Source of the DNA: Paracamarosporium sp. OC-R06-R3 | Lineage: Eukaryota > Ascomycota > Dothideomycetes > Pleosporales > Didymosphaeriaceae | NCBI GenBank assembly: GCA_019828545.1 | Contig: JACVRA010000211.1 | Location: 1-64,000, forward strand | Length of the DNA: 64,000 nucleotides | Direction: 5' to 3' | In this document: positions 1 through 11,386 of the stretch, in pieces | Numbering within the stretch: the first letter of the stretch is position 1 | Layout: every line of letters starts with the position of its first letter | The notes under the pieces: generated by a model | What the model saw: the letters and a program-made list of their open reading frames with translations, nothing else | What the model was told of the DNA's origin: nothing | Database searches by the model: none | Made by a program: the position numbers and the translations under genes

Positions 1-431
1 AGATTTTGGAACATTGTAGACTGAAGCAGCCTATCTAGAGCTACTTAGTTGCTGGCTATTAAGAGAGGTAGAGGCAAGAATAATATCAGCTTGATTGTAC
101 GATAACAGAGCACGTTGTGGTGGAGCCATTGCAATAGGTAGCTGTGAAGGTGGGCAAGTTTGGTGGGGTGGCCGACTCGCTTGTACAACACGTTATACGA
201 CCTAGTCAGGCTTATGATCTTGATACAGTGCTGTTTGAGTATCTTCAACGTCATTTGTCAACTGAGTATATGGCATAGTCCGACCGAAGCACGACAAGAC
301 TTACATACTTTATTAGTTGTGAGAGTACATGAACGCTCACATTGATTGACCAGGCTTCGCTTCTGACATCGTGCAGACGAACTGAATCTTATGCGAACTA
401 CATGATTTTTTCATAATTTTAGACCTTCTTT
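1..431. other. Left edge, no supported gene
   Basis: Short open frames on both strands overlap each other and show no recognisable family or splice structure. The stretch holds the 3' side of the RidA-like gene and otherwise nothing that can be named. Confidence 0.5.
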
Positions 432-890
432 CTAGTTATGCACAATTGCCCACACTTCACACTCATACAATATCTCTTTCGTCGCTAAGCATGCAACACC
501 GAGCACCGTATCGGGGGGCCGGTGACCTTCTCCTTCTTTATCCATGAACTCCATCCAGTGGTGACCCCACACACGTGTCAATTCTTCCTCACTATTAACT
601 CCGACGCGACCAGTGTCTTTGACGATGAAGTGCTTCACATGAATGATGTCGCGTGGAGTTGCGCCCGCTGCTTTCAGAGCATTCAATATATTGTGGTAGG
701 CGAGTTTGACTTGGGCGTCGAATCCTTCGACCAGTTTGGAAGTCTTGCCATCGAGGCCGATTTGCCCAGCAAGAGTGACAAGCTTTGATGTTGGTAGGAG
801 AGGTGTGACGGACACCTGTGAATAGTTCGGTGGGGGTGTTGGAACGTCTGGCGGATTGAAGGCGTACGGTTTGTTTGAGTCGCTAGACAT
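432..890 (-). CDS. RidA/YjgF/YER057c/UK114 family protein
   Basis: A single-exon protein of 152 residues, close to the usual 120-150 of this family. RidA proteins are trimeric enamine/imine deaminases that clear reactive 2-aminoacrylate-type intermediates, and distant members have other hydrolytic roles. The fold is visible in the run LVTLAGQIGLDG (about residues 38-49), the central QVKLAYHNILNALKAAGA helix, the strand DIIHVKHFIV and the C-terminal YECEVWAIV strand. The Arg that binds the carboxylate in classical RidA is not obvious at the usual place, so this may be a divergent subgroup with another substrate. The N-terminal extension rich in Pro (about 20 residues) is typical of fungal versions. 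It is transcribed in the same direction as the SDR gene about 190 bp upstream. Confidence 0.85.
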   Translation of the reverse strand: MSSDSNKPYAFNPPDVPTPPPNYSQVSVTPLLPTSKLVTLAGQIGLDGKTSKLVEGFDAQVKLAYHNILNALKAAGATPRDIIHVKHFIVKDTGRVGVNSEEELTRVWGHHWMEFMDKEGEGHRPPDTVLGVACLATKEILYECEVWAIVHN

Positions 891-1055
891 TGTCTTTCTG
901 CCTTATTCTTGCCAATAGTAAGATACAATTGTAGAGAAAGAATTATGGTATTTGTATTGAGGGGAAGATGACATTGCCTAGATCGCTACTGCACTGCATC
1001 ACTAATGCTCACCATAATGGTACTAGTGCTTGCTGCATATATCGTAGCGTACCTT

Positions 1056-1085
1056 GATTACGATTACGATTACGATTACGATTAC
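1056..1085. repeat. Hexanucleotide microsatellite, five copies of GATTAC
   Basis: Five perfect tandem copies of GATTAC. The last copy contains the stop codon (complement of 1082-1084) of the SDR gene on the minus strand, so the tract starts exactly at the end of that reading frame and continues into its 3' UTR. Confidence 0.95.
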
Positions 1086-2022
1086 ATGCTCAACCCCGCG
1101 AACGTCATCTTCAACAGCCCCTTCGCTTCAATCTCCTCGCGCATCTGCAACAACTCATCAACATCCCAGTTGCATGCGATTAAGCGATGCTGCAAGAAGT
1201 CCGCCTCGCTCGTAGCAGCCAGCCATACACAGAACGCGCCTGGCAACTCTAAGTATAGTTAGCATCGAACTGGTAAGCGAAGGTGAAGGACGTACCTGGC
1301 TCTTCGAAAGTTGGAATGTTGTTCTCTTTGGCCATGTCCGTCTCGACTCTTCCTGGATGAATAGAGAAAGCACGGACATTTCCACCCGACTCCACGGCAA
1401 GATACTGCGTCATGTTGAAAGCTGCCAGCTTCGTTGCGACGTAGTTCGACCAAGTGGGAAAGGTTGGCATCATCAACCCCACAGAAGAGACATTAATGAA
1501 TGTTGCCGGAGAAGTCCGTTCGCGACCGAATCCGAATTTGATGGATGCTTGCATCACGTTCAGTGTACCCTTCACATTTGTTTCGAAGGCTCTCCAGTAG
1601 TCGCCTATGTCAGAAGCTTCGAGAGTACCGAGATGCAGAGCTGCTGCGTTGCTGACAACGATATCGATATTGTTGAACTCGTGGTGGATAGCTTTAAAAG
1701 CATTGTTGATGGCTTCAGTATCAACTACATCAGCTGCGAAGCTGCGTACAGCCGTTGTATGTCCTCCAGCTTGGGCAACGTCTGAAATCTCTTTCTCTGC
1801 AGCTTGAAGTGTAGTTGCCATACGACCCAGGATAACAACAGCACGGGCGCCCGCTTTGGCGAAAGCAATAGCAATAGCTTTTCCGATTCCTCGGCCGCCA
1901 CCAGTGACCAGGACTACTTTGCCTTGGGCTGAAAGTGCATCATTTGATGGATTGATACTCGGGTATACGGAGGAGTGGAAAGTCTTAGTAAAGACAGGGA
2001 AATCGCTGGATGGCATGGGCAT
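1082..2022 (-). CDS. Short-chain dehydrogenase/reductase (classical SDR)
   Basis: Predicted NAD(P)-dependent oxidoreductase of 297 residues; substrate unknown. Exon 1 is 1296-2022 and exon 2 is 1082-1248, with a 47-bp intron (1249-1295, GTACGT to CTTAG, branch GCTAAC). The Rossmann glycine motif TGGGRGIG lies at about residue 40, followed by a SNAAALH segment, the catalytic Ser in INVSSVG and the YVATK catalytic Tyr/Lys pair. Exon 2 adds the C-terminal WDVDEL segment, which is also found in the second SDR of the window (10136-11158). The two share the N-terminal pattern FT-x2-FH-x3-Y as well, so they are paralogues. An in-frame ATG at 2079 exists, but the start at 2022 fits the family length better. 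Confidence 0.88.
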
Positions 2023-2104
2023 CTTGAAAGAAGGGGATGGGAATAGATGAACAGGTGATATGTTGACAATGATGGACAAACGTAAAATCGACGAATATCT
2101 TTAT

Positions 2105-2112
2105 CTTTTATA
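2105..2112 (-). promoter_or_regulatory. TATA-like box of the SDR gene
   Basis: On the minus strand the sequence reads TATAAAAG, 83 bp upstream of the chosen start codon at 2022. The position is plausible for a fungal core promoter. Confidence 0.45.
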
Positions 2113-2151
2113 CCCGTACCTAGGGCGAGTACCCATATATTCCCCCTTGTA

Positions 2152-2212
2152 TAAGCCAAACGAACTTTACGTTAAGCCAAACGAGCCTTACGTTAAGCCA
2201 TAGAGGACAGGC
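2152..2212. repeat. Imperfect tandem repeat, about 21-25 bp unit
   Basis: Three degenerate copies that each begin TAAGCC and end TTACGT lie upstream of the SDR gene, and a fourth partial copy follows. It may be regulatory or mere slippage. Confidence 0.6.
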
Positions 2213-2589
2213 TTACGTTCAGCCTGGATAACCCTCGAATACTGAGCAGCTGGACGACTCGGCTACCTATGTAACGCAAATTTTGCAGCCTGTAGTATGC
2301 ACAAAATACAGGGCTTTCTAATAACGTCGAATGATGAAGATGCTACTGCAGTACCCAGCCATGTAAACATAGACGGAACAATTGAGAAGAGGTTGATTTT
2401 TGGCCCCGGCGCAAGATAAGTGGGGCAGGGAAATTTGAGCTATGCTTCAGACGGTTAGCTATCTGCGGGCTTATTCACTACGCAACTGGCTTACGCTTAC
2501 CCTCATCTTCCTTTCATGTTGCCCAGAGCGGGTACGGAAAGACTTCTATCACAGGAACGAGAGGGCAGTCCTCAAGAACTGCTATAATT

Positions 2590-3628
2590 ATGGACACTCA
2601 AAGAGCGACCGGAGGAGCTAACGGCAGGCTTACTGCAACATGTTTACGGAAGCGGAAGCTCACCGAAGACAGACGTAGGCAGAATCGTGAAGCGCAGCGC
2701 CGATACCGTCTGTACCATGATATTTGTTGTGTTGCCGTGGCTGACCGTGGCTGCAGGCGAGCGAAGAAGGGCTGCGCGTAATCCGGTGGAGCACAACGGC
2801 AGCAGTCACGACATTGGAGGCTTATTTGACGGAGCAAACACCCCTTACGGACAACAGCCTGATTGTGTCCCCAGCGATACTAGCTTTCCTGATTGTTTAC
2901 TTCAGCCCGTTGATGAAACAATATTCGCGGACTCTACATTTTTTGAGGACATGCTACTGTTGGATTCTGCACCAAATTCATCCGGGGCTAGTGCAGTCTC
3001 GTCGCTTCCGTCACCCTACAAGAACCACCTCATGGTTCTAAAGCTGAGCTTTTATGCTGCTCGCATCCAAAATGCCCTCCATTTAGGATTGCCGGGGTTT
3101 CTAGCCCAGAAAGAAGACGACATCTCGCCTTGGTATTGGCATACACAGTTCTCATTACTTATCTCGCAAGATTGCACGAATGCTGCTTGTATCTCCGAAC
3201 CTACTGTGTCTTCTTACGAGTTTGCCGTGCAGCGTCCAGTCCGCAGACAACCTTGCTTCATCATGTCTGAAGACGTCATACCGGATTTATCACCAACGCC
3301 ACTACAACGATCGCATGCGCACGGAATGTATCTAGACACAATACCATTTCCAATCTTTCGCGATAGGGCTATCACACTCCTATCAATGGATCCACCAGCT
3401 TTCGACGAAATGGAGCTCAAGAAGGATATCGAGAACGAAGGACTAATAGTATGGGGCGTTGGTCATGGCTCTACTAAACGTACTGCGTCCCTTGTAAGAG
3501 ACAAGCGAAATTGGGAGTGCTCAAAATGGTTTTACAAAAAGTGGAAACTCTTGGTGGATGGGTCGGGGCTTGATTCGCAAAGTCAATGGTGGAGGACGAT
3601 GAGGGGTGAGGACAGCGATGAGGATTAG
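2590..3628 (+). CDS. bZIP-like transcription factor with DUF3425 domain
   Basis: A fungal regulator of 329 residues. Exons are 2590-2707 and 2757-3628. The 49-bp intron (GTCTGT to GCAG) restores the basic region RRRQNREAQRRYRERRR at about residues 28-44, which has the N-x7-R signature of bZIP DNA-binding helices. No regular leucine heptad follows, as is common in this fungal subgroup. The C-terminal half carries a DUF3425-type segment, from the helix around SFYAARIQNALHLGLPG to the run DTIPFPIFRDRAI. It is expected to act in the nucleus; targets are unknown. Without the splice the basic region is cut at its end, which strongly supports the intron. Confidence 0.85.
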
Positions 3629-4019
3629 TACATATGATATAGAGCCGGATCGGTAACTTTAGTCTTTTATATTGGCCTAAAGTGGATAGTGCATACGCTT
3701 TTCGATATGTCGTTCGGAGACCCTGAAAACAGTCGCACGAGAGCTTTAGACTAACGGGGCTTGCTAGAGCTGCGCCTCGCGGAGGTGGACATAGCCGCCC
3801 CCAAATTTACGCCCTACTCCGCCTTCTCACCGTGAATTGTCTCCTGTGGCGCATTATGCCCCAAACTTTTACCCGAAGAATATGAAGGATATTAAACATA
3901 ACCGTACCCTGAATAAGCACGTTCTAAAACACTTTCTATCGACACCCTCTACACGTCATTAGTCTTTGCCTAATTGCGTGTTGTTCCACGTTTTACTTCG
4001 TCTCTACTTGCGACTCACG

Positions 4020-5077
4020 ATGATGTCTCTGCTAGTTGGGTTATATCGATTTTGGCGTGAGGAACGTAAGAGGCCCGATGCGAACGCCGAAAGCAGAGTT
4101 AGATTCGAAAAGTGGGTACAAGATGTTACCACTGGTAATGGAAACCCCCTCCCTGTACACATTGAACTGTTCATAACCGCGCGCAGACGATGTACGGACT
4201 CTGTTCCTTGCTACTCTCACAGAGGGGAACGAAGACCTGCACTCACCCGTCATCAAACGTTCCCAAATCCAATACTTTGACAAAGCCGTGTCTTGCCTTA
4301 ACGAGTCCTCCAACGGAAAGCTAGAGATGAGCTCGATCACAGAGTATCTAATCCAGGCCCAGAACGAAGATGGCAGACGCAAAGCAATACTCGGGGCAAT
4401 CCCATTTATAGAAACCCTGATCACATCACACGCACACTTTCCATTCACCAGCCCAGTTGTTCTCGGAAGGAATGCCTTGCTCCGCACGGTCTTAATCCTA
4501 ACTCACTATTGTGAACTTCCCTTCAAGCAAGCATGCTTAATAGGAAACGACTACGAAATCCGCGAACATTCGGACAAAGAGCGGCTTAGATTCATCTACT
4601 CTGCGCTGGCAGGTTCACCTATAGGGCTCCCAACGCAAGATGACATTCTGGATATAGTTAGTAGAGTCAAGTATCCATGGCAAACATGGGCGAAGGGCAT
4701 CGTTAGGCGCCAACTTCTAGATGACTTCAAGCCGTTAGCTGAGCGGTTGGAGCCCGTGAAGGATACCAAGGTGCTGGAGTCTTTGTCCGTAGAGAAGTTG
4801 GAGCTTGTGAGGGAGCTTGTCAAGGCTTTCCCGCCCCGGTGGGGTAATCCACCGGTGGTCTTGGGTTTTGGAGGAGAGGAGGCTTTCACGGTGAAGCAAT
4901 TTATAAAGTGGGCAACAAAGGTACGAGAATGTTAGGAGACCTATGGGTGTTTTTGGTTGTACTAACATGGACCAGGTTCGGCTACTCGAAGCTCTGGATC
5001 AAGTCTTTGGCGTTCTTGTCCAGGCAGCAAATGCTGAGGATGCTTCTGTGTCATCGGACTCCGACGATGATGGTTGA
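4020..5077 (+). CDS. Hypothetical protein with acidic C-terminus
   Basis: I do not recognise a family. Three exons (4020-4134, 4187-4920, 4976-5077) close to 316 residues. Intron 1 (52 bp) and intron 2 (55 bp, with a perfect TACTAAC branch site) both have canonical ends. The protein is soluble and mostly helical in appearance, has no signal peptide or membrane segment, and ends in a Ser/Asp run (SSDSDDD). The first residues (MMSLLVGLYRFW) are hydrophobic but too short for a clear anchor. A second Met lies at 4023. The strong splice signals and frame closure argue for a real gene; function is open. Confidence 0.7.
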
Positions 5078-5515
5078 TATTGTTTTAGGCTATGATGTAG
5101 GCCAGCTTAGGAAAACCTACTTGTCGCGCCTTGCAAGATACTCAAAAACGAGTGGATGTCAGGGCAAGGTATTGCCGAATGAACAGTTATAGGATGGTTA
5201 AACAGCACGGTTCTTATAAGCCCTAGTAGGAGCAGCTCGTATCACACATGTTACTGAACACTTATCGAATAGAATAGATCTAGATATGCGGATGATGCGA
5301 TGAATTGTCCTGGTATGATGATGTGAAATGGAAGATGCGAGATCTTCGGGATGGCGCGATTATGTCACTGAGGCTTGGCAGAGAAGTGACGCGTGCCATT
5401 CACGAACATAGCCCACCTAAGCTTCCTCGCCGCAACCGCCCCTACGTCCCTACGTCGACCGCGCGCCTTTCTATCGACTGCTATAGCTAAAATCATCACC
5501 GCACGGGCATCCGAC
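5078..5515. other. Intergenic, upstream of the TMBIM gene
   Basis: No coding signal. It probably holds the 3' UTR of the preceding gene and the promoter and leader of the TMBIM gene. Confidence 0.5.
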
Positions 5516-6391
5516 ATGGCCGGTCCGAAATACACGAACGTCCCGCAGCGGGACTCACTGGAAGAGCCGTCGTACGCGCAGGCGCCACCGAGTTACCAGG
5601 AATCAGACCCGACGCGCGAAGCCCTTATTTCAGGCGCACCAAGGAGCGAGGACGACAACTTGCCCGATGACTTCAAGTTCGGAGGCGTGGTCGCAGAGGC
5701 GACATTGGATATCCGCATGGCCTTCATTCGCAAGGTCTATGCGATATTGTAAGTCGGAGCACATCTCGTGGTGCAACACCGAAGCTGACTCTACAGGACT
5801 GTCCAACTTCTCGGAACAGCTATCCTTGGCGGCCTCTCGATGATGTCTGAATCGTACCAGAACTTCATCAAGCAGAACCAGTGGCCCATGTGGGTGTCGC
5901 TCATCGGAGCCTTCGTATTCCTCGGCCTCACCTTCTGGAAGCGCAAATCGTATCCTACAAACCTGTTGTTCCTCGCCGGTTTCACGCTCATGGAGGCTTA
6001 CTCTATCTCCGTCGTCATAGCGTTCACAGACAACCACATTGTGCTCCAGGCGGTCATTTTCACACTGGGCATCTTCGTGGCGCTGAGTCTATTCGCATGC
6101 CAGACCAAGTACGACTTCACGAGCTGGATACCCTACCTGTTCGGCGCGCTGTGGGTGCTGATCCTCTTCGGATTTATGTCTGCGTTCTTCCCCAAGACAT
6201 CTACCATGGAGCTGGGGTACGGGGTCGTTGCAGCCCTGATTTTCTCTGGCTACATTCTGGTAGACACGCAGCTGATCATGCGCCACTACCATGTGGAGGA
6301 GGAGATTGCGGCGGCCATCTCGCTCTACCTGGACATCATCAACCTGTTCCTGGCCATCCTGCGGATTCTCAACTCGCAGAACAACAACTAG
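5516..6391 (+). CDS. Bax inhibitor-1/TMBIM (LFG-like) membrane protein
   Basis: A 275-residue multi-pass protein of the Bax-inhibitor/TMBIM family; the yeast relative is Bxi1/Ybh3. Family members act as pH-sensitive calcium leak channels in ER, Golgi or vacuole membranes and temper cell death and the unfolded protein response. Two exons (5516-5748, 5797-6391) flank a 48-bp intron. A Pro-rich cytosolic tail with a PPSY motif (about residues 24-27) precedes about seven hydrophobic segments. The family-defining end includes YILVDTQLIM and a C-terminal helix before the terminal Asn residues. The Asp pair region needed for pH sensing appears to be kept. The PPSY motif could recruit a Rsp5-type ligase (inference). 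Confidence 0.92.
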
Positions 6392-7541
6392 GGCGATTCC
6401 ATGGGTGCGCTTTGGACGATTGGCTGCTGCAAGGGTGCACATGCATGGATGGATACGAGGCGTTTGGATGGCACTTTTTCTTGGGCTTGACTGCGCGGTT
6501 AGGGTCTATGTAGGTTTGGGGGTGTACTGGTCTGGGTTTGGTTTATATTGCTCCGTATTACGCTGCAGAATGACAGGCTATACCGTCAGCACGTCGGAGC
6601 GCCTACCTACGCCTTGCGAGTGCGTGTCGCCGTGAAGCCCATGGAGGAGTGCATATGGCGGGGCAATCTGGCGTGCGTCCGGGGAGCTAGCACATGGCGG
6701 AGACGATTGGCTCCAGGCGTCGACTGTGGACCCTGGCGGGCGCAGGCTTGGCGGCTTGTGGGCCTTCTGGCGAGAAACGAAACAGCAGTTGAGACGAGGT
6801 TTTGCGCTCAGGCCACCGGCAGCTCCGCCCAGACGAGAAGAGCTCCGCTGGAGCACAGGGCGAAGCCTGTCTGTTCTCCTGTCTGGCCCGTCACCGTCTG
6901 CTGTTTTGTCAGTCTTGTCGCTCTTGTCTGCTGCCGCTCTCCTTGCCTCGCTGCGTGCCCGCCCGAGACCTGTCCTTCGCCGACTTGCGCGAAACCACGC
7001 CGCCCATATTTGCGGGGGACCGTCAACGCGACTGTGACCTTCCCAAACAGTGGGACAAGGCCTGTACAGACTCAATTGCCCCGAACGCCACGCGCTGAGG
7101 GCCCAAGATTGCACACAAACGTCGCCCGCCATCTGCACAGCTTGCGAGAACGGCAGGAAAAGGAGGTGCGATCCGCGCACTCTTACCCTGAATTTCACCG
7201 CCAGTCTCCCCGTTCGAAACGCACATCCCCGCCAAATCGGTCGCCCGCCCGCCCACACCCACTCTTTCTGCTCGTTCACGTTCGCTCATTCTTAGCTGGT
7301 GGGAGAAGAATAAAGAAGCACATCGACGCTCGTTACCAGACACGTGCAAATCCAGCCGCCGTCGTTCGAACACCGTGTCTTGACATACGTGCCACTAGCT
7401 TGAGCAGAACAAGCGTGCATATTCACCAGACACAAACTTCCGTTTGCGACGCTATACTGCAATCGCATTGATACCTGCGTCAAGCGGACAACTGCCCCGT
7501 ACCCAGTCTTCCTCGCTCTCGCTGGATTCTCTACACACAGC
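6392..7541. other. Long intergenic/leader region, pyrimidine- and GC-rich
   Basis: About 1.15 kb between the TMBIM gene and the ceramide synthase. Long open frames occur on both strands, but their products are Arg/Pro/Ser-rich and match no family, as expected from GC-rich non-coding DNA. It probably contains a long 5' leader and promoter of the ceramide synthase. Confidence 0.5.
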
Positions 7542-9179
7542 ATGATAAGCTGTCGCAGCTCAGATGCAGGTGGCTTAGGGAAGCACGCCGAGATTGCTCG
7601 AACCAAGGAGGAGAAAGTGAACGGTGCAAATGGCGCGCACAAACCTTATAAGAGAGCGAAACCGAGGACGGAGAACGATGGACTTTTCACGTATCTGTGC
7701 ATGCAGCTATGCGAACATCAAATCGGTAGGTTGGACTCGAGCGTAGAGACTGAAAACGTCGCAAACAATCGTCTAATCTTTTGCGCACAGGCATAGCGGT
7801 AAACCTCATCTCCCTCTTGTTCCTCACCCACATCTTCTTCCCTCGAGCACGACAACACACATGGAAGTTTTTCCACCTCTCCTACTACAATCCACAAACC
7901 GAAAAGTACGGCTGCGGCACTGACGATCTTTCATACGTGGCACTGTGTCTCGTCATATTCGTAGGATTGCGGGTAGCTATCATGGATTACGTTCTAGCTC
8001 CCTTGGCCAGACGAGGAGGCATCAGGACGAAGAAGGGCCTTGTCAGATTCCAGGAACAGGCGTGGTTGGTCTGCTACTGTGTTTGCTCGTGGTCACTTGG
8101 CATGGTACGTTGACAGTAATCTGCCAAATCGACATTACGCTAATAGCAGCATAGTACATCATCTGGAATTCCGAATACTTTTTCAACCTGCATGGCATGT
8201 GGAAAGGTTGGCCGTTCCGCGAGATCACTGGTCTGTCGAAATTCTACTATCTCGCTCAATGGGGATTTTGGATTGCACAAATCCTGGTTGTGAACATTGA
8301 AGAGAAGCGGAAAGACTATGCCGAGATGTTCACCCACCACATTTTTACCATCGCACTCCTATTCCTCTCGTACGGGTACTACCACACGCGGGTCGGCATT
8401 GTCATTCTATGCATCATGGACTTGGTCGACATAGTACTGCCGGTGGGTCCAATCTCCTTGTCACAAAAATACAATATGCTGACACGCTTCTTTAGTCCGC
8501 CAAGCTGCTCAAATACATGGGCTACGCCAAAATCTGTGACATCTTCTTCGCCCTTTTTGTTGTCGTCTGGCTTGTCACCCGCCAAACTTTCTTCCCAATA
8601 GTGATATACTCCGTCTACAAGCATGCACCCATCGATATGGAGCCTGGCTGCTACTTTGCCGATGGCACCATGGTGCCTGCCCACGATTCATCGCGCTACG
8701 ATGCCCTTGGTGGCAACGTTGTTTGGCCCAACCTTGTCAAGGCTTACACTGACCGCGAAGGGCCTGTTTGCTGGAATCCTACTATTCGCTTCAGTTTTCT
8801 AACCTTGTTATTGAGTCTGCAAGCTATAATCTTCTTGTGGTTTTGCATGATCATTAAGATAGTGCTGCAAGTTCTGCGAGGAAATTCCGCAGATGATGTC
8901 CGGTCTGATGACGAGGGTGATGATGAGGAGATCGAGGAAGAAACGGAACGTATCAAGACGGGATATGAGACACAACATGTACCGGCCGCACCTTTGGAGC
9001 AGGAGGTTGGCGTCGAGGCGCTCAACTTCGCAGCTAGGAAAAGCGCGAACACCAACGGCGCTGCCTCTGTGCGGAGGAGCAAAACCCAACGAACGACCAG
9101 ATCGAGTGGAATTAGTATTCCGGGTCATGGGGATCACAAGGAACTTCTGGGGCGCATTGGCTGCGATAAGCCGAGTTAA
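7542..9179 (+). CDS. LAG1: Ceramide synthase, Lag1/Lac1 type (TLC domain)
   Basis: Sphingoid base N-acyltransferase of the ER membrane, which joins a fatty acyl-CoA to dihydrosphingosine or phytosphingosine. Four exons (7542-7725, 7791-8104, 8155-8442, 8496-9179) give 489 residues. Introns are 65, 50, 53 bp with canonical ends. The TLC core starts with a TRAM1-like segment ending in LTHIFFPRAR and continues through WFREITG-like loop residues. It includes the Lag1 motif with the catalytic His pair in MFTHHIFTIALLFLSY and the DLVDIVLP segment across intron 3. The tail carries an acidic DDEGDDEEIEEE stretch where casein kinase 2 regulates yeast Lag1 (family knowledge). The first 45 residues are a Lys-rich cytosolic lead; an earlier start cannot be excluded. 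Confidence 0.93.
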
Positions 9180-9960
9180 GCCCCCAGTGGAAGGTGTTTC
9201 TGGGTCTCTGTCTCTGTTTTTGTTTCCGTTTGGCAAGTGAGCGTAAGAGCTTATATGTGTGCATGGGCAAAAAGTTTCTTATGAGGGTCTGGAGGGATTT
9301 TCAGGGCGTTCAGTGCGATTGCTATATAGCGGGAGTGAGAGCAGCAGGTTTGGGAAGGGGCCAGTGGAGCGGGCCAAGGAAAGTGCATACCCTAGAGCAT
9401 AGACGGATAATCCTAACCATACTGATTGTTCCTCGGCAAGTTGCTCTATCGTCAATCTTGTGGCCCAGTGTCCCATCTGATTGAAGCAGCTCCATTCTGG
9501 GATTCTAGCATGTCAAGAGCCTAAGCGTCAATGGGATAATGTGAACTATGGCGACTACGCGGTACGAGCCTGGCCCGGGTATGACTTTCTACCAAACCCA
9601 GATAACATCTTGAATTCCTACTTCCATCGCTTACTAGCTCGTCTTATCGATTCCGTAACGCAACATTTTTCAAGTGAATCACAAGGCTATTGCCACCCAT
9701 AACATCAAATTAATTGAACGAGTAGCTTTCATCTGTGGAGCTATCGGCGATCACTTCCCATATCTCCCTTTCGGACTCTTTCGTCCGCTTATTGTTGGCC
9801 ACAATGCGGAACTCTTACATCATCCGCAGGTCAACAGCGGATTGTAGCCTAAATGTTCCCCGCGCGGAAAACTGTGGGTCGTCCCATGTTCTGTGTGCTC
9901 TTATGAACTGGGTGCGGAACCTAGATCGCATCTGCGGGAAAAAGTGGGTCTTCCGCAAGT

Positions 9961-9996
9961 CTCCCGCAACAACTTGCGGGCTGTCGTAAGCGGGAG
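9961..9996. repeat. Nested inverted repeat, hairpin
   Basis: An outer stem CTCCCGC/GCGGGAG encloses a perfect inner stem CCCGCAA/TTGCGGG with a 4-base loop. It lies about 140 bp upstream of the SDR start and may be a regulatory site or relic. Confidence 0.55.
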
Positions 9997-10067
9997 TAGT
10001 ACAGAGTATGCTTACACATCTGCCCTTCGTTATTGAAGTAGAGGGTATGAGTCTAGTCCGAGGTGAC

Positions 10068-10075
10068 TATAAAAG
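10068..10075 (+). promoter_or_regulatory. TATA box of the second SDR gene
   Basis: TATAAAAG lies 61 bp upstream of the start codon at 10136 and suits an inducible fungal core promoter. Confidence 0.5.
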
Positions 10076-10135
10076 AGTCCGAAGAAGTCGAAGAATTCAC
10101 AAATCCGGTACAAGCATCTTTACAACGAACTCATC

Positions 10136-11158
10136 ATGGCAACCACTGAAGCAAAGATTGTGGAGTCGGGTTGGACATTTACCCAATCTTTTCACCGAGA
10201 ACCGTACGATGCCATCTCTCCGTTGCGACCCGAGCTATCTCAGGATGGTAAGACCGTGCTTGTGACTGGAGGGAATGCCGGGATTGGCTATGCAATCGCC
10301 AAAGCCTTCCTCGAAGCCTCTGCTCGCAAGGTGATAGTGACCGGTCGACGTACTGAAGTAACTCAAGAAGCGGCTGCCCGTCTTGCACCAGCCAATCCCC
10401 AGGCCGAATCCGTTGGGCTTACCTGCGACATGTCCGATGCCAAAGCTGTCGATGAGCTGTGGGATTCACTAGAGAAAGAAGGCACAACGATCGACGTGTT
10501 AGTTCTGAATGCTGTCAAGATACCGAGTCCGAAACCGCTACTCGAGTACGGAACCGGAGAAATCTGGAAGGACTTCGACGCAAACGTGCGTGCGCAGCTG
10601 CAGATGACGGAGCGCTTCTACAGGCAAAAGGGGAAAGGCGCACCAGGGCCAAAGGTTGGTGCATTCAACGCATACTTTCCCGGCGAGATATCTCGTTAAC
10701 TTCAAAATATTAGCATCTGATCAATGTGTCAACACTTGCCATCCACGACCACAAAATCGCGGGCGTCCGACCAGCGTACGGACTAACCAAGAACGCCGCC
10801 GCCCTTGCCATCCAGCTCATTGCTCAAGACACCCCGCCCGAAGAAATGCAAATCATCAATGTGAACCCCGGGGCCGTCTTGACGCAAGCTGCTAGAGATG
10901 CTGGCTATACTGAAGACACGTTACAGTGGAACAGCCGTGAGTTCACAGCCACTAAACGGAGATGTGATTATTGCTGATGCTTGCTTAGCGGATCTCCCTG
11001 GCCAGTTCGCCGTCTGGCTTGCATCGCCCGAGGCTACTTTTCTGCATGGAAGATATGTTTGGACCGAGTGGGATGTCGATGAACTCAAGAGCGGGGCGAT
11101 TAGGAAGAGGATCGATGAAGACCCTTTTTACTTGAAGGTCGGCGTACGAGGTGTTTGA
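10136..11158 (+). CDS. Short-chain dehydrogenase/reductase (classical SDR)
   Basis: NAD(P)-dependent oxidoreductase of 303 residues; substrate not evident. Exons are 10136-10654, 10714-10936 and 10989-11158, with introns of 59 and 52 bp. The cofactor motif TGGNAGIG sits at about residues 42-49. Catalytic Ser is in LINVSTLA (the splice restores this strand) and the Tyr/Lys pair is in AYGLTKNA. The C-terminal WTEWDVDELK matches the paralogue at 1082-2022. A Zn2Cys6 regulator follows 230 bp downstream on the same strand, and a sugar transporter lies beyond, so a role in carbon catabolism is possible but only inferred. Confidence 0.88.
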
Positions 11159-11386
11159 GCGTTAGGCTTGTTATCTAGTCGCCTGTGCAGAATTTTTAGC
11201 ATGAATAGAATTCGAACTTACTTCCTTCCATACGGATTGGGTGACCGTCATTCATGTAGTGCAACATGATTACTAATATACCTACATCGTCGACAGCCGC
11301 CTCATTGGTCGCTGGCACATCAGTAAGCGACTCTAGGAAACAGGCAGAACAATTCTTCCCTCCGCATTTAACGATAAACCTTCACT

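Larger units (their letters stand above)
9180..10135. other. Intergenic, about 0.95 kb
   Basis: No supportable gene. It contains a short hairpin-forming GC-rich patch (see the separate entry) and the promoter of the second SDR. Confidence 0.5.

Noticed and set aside
1357..1785. 142-codon plus-strand open frame
   Set aside because: Lies antisense within the SDR coding exon and has no motif of its own.
6548..7471. Open frame of 307 codons on the plus strand, with a 233-codon frame antisense to it
   Set aside because: GC-rich, Arg/Pro/Ser-biased, no family signature, no splice support; both strands open equally, as expected in the leader of the ceramide synthase.
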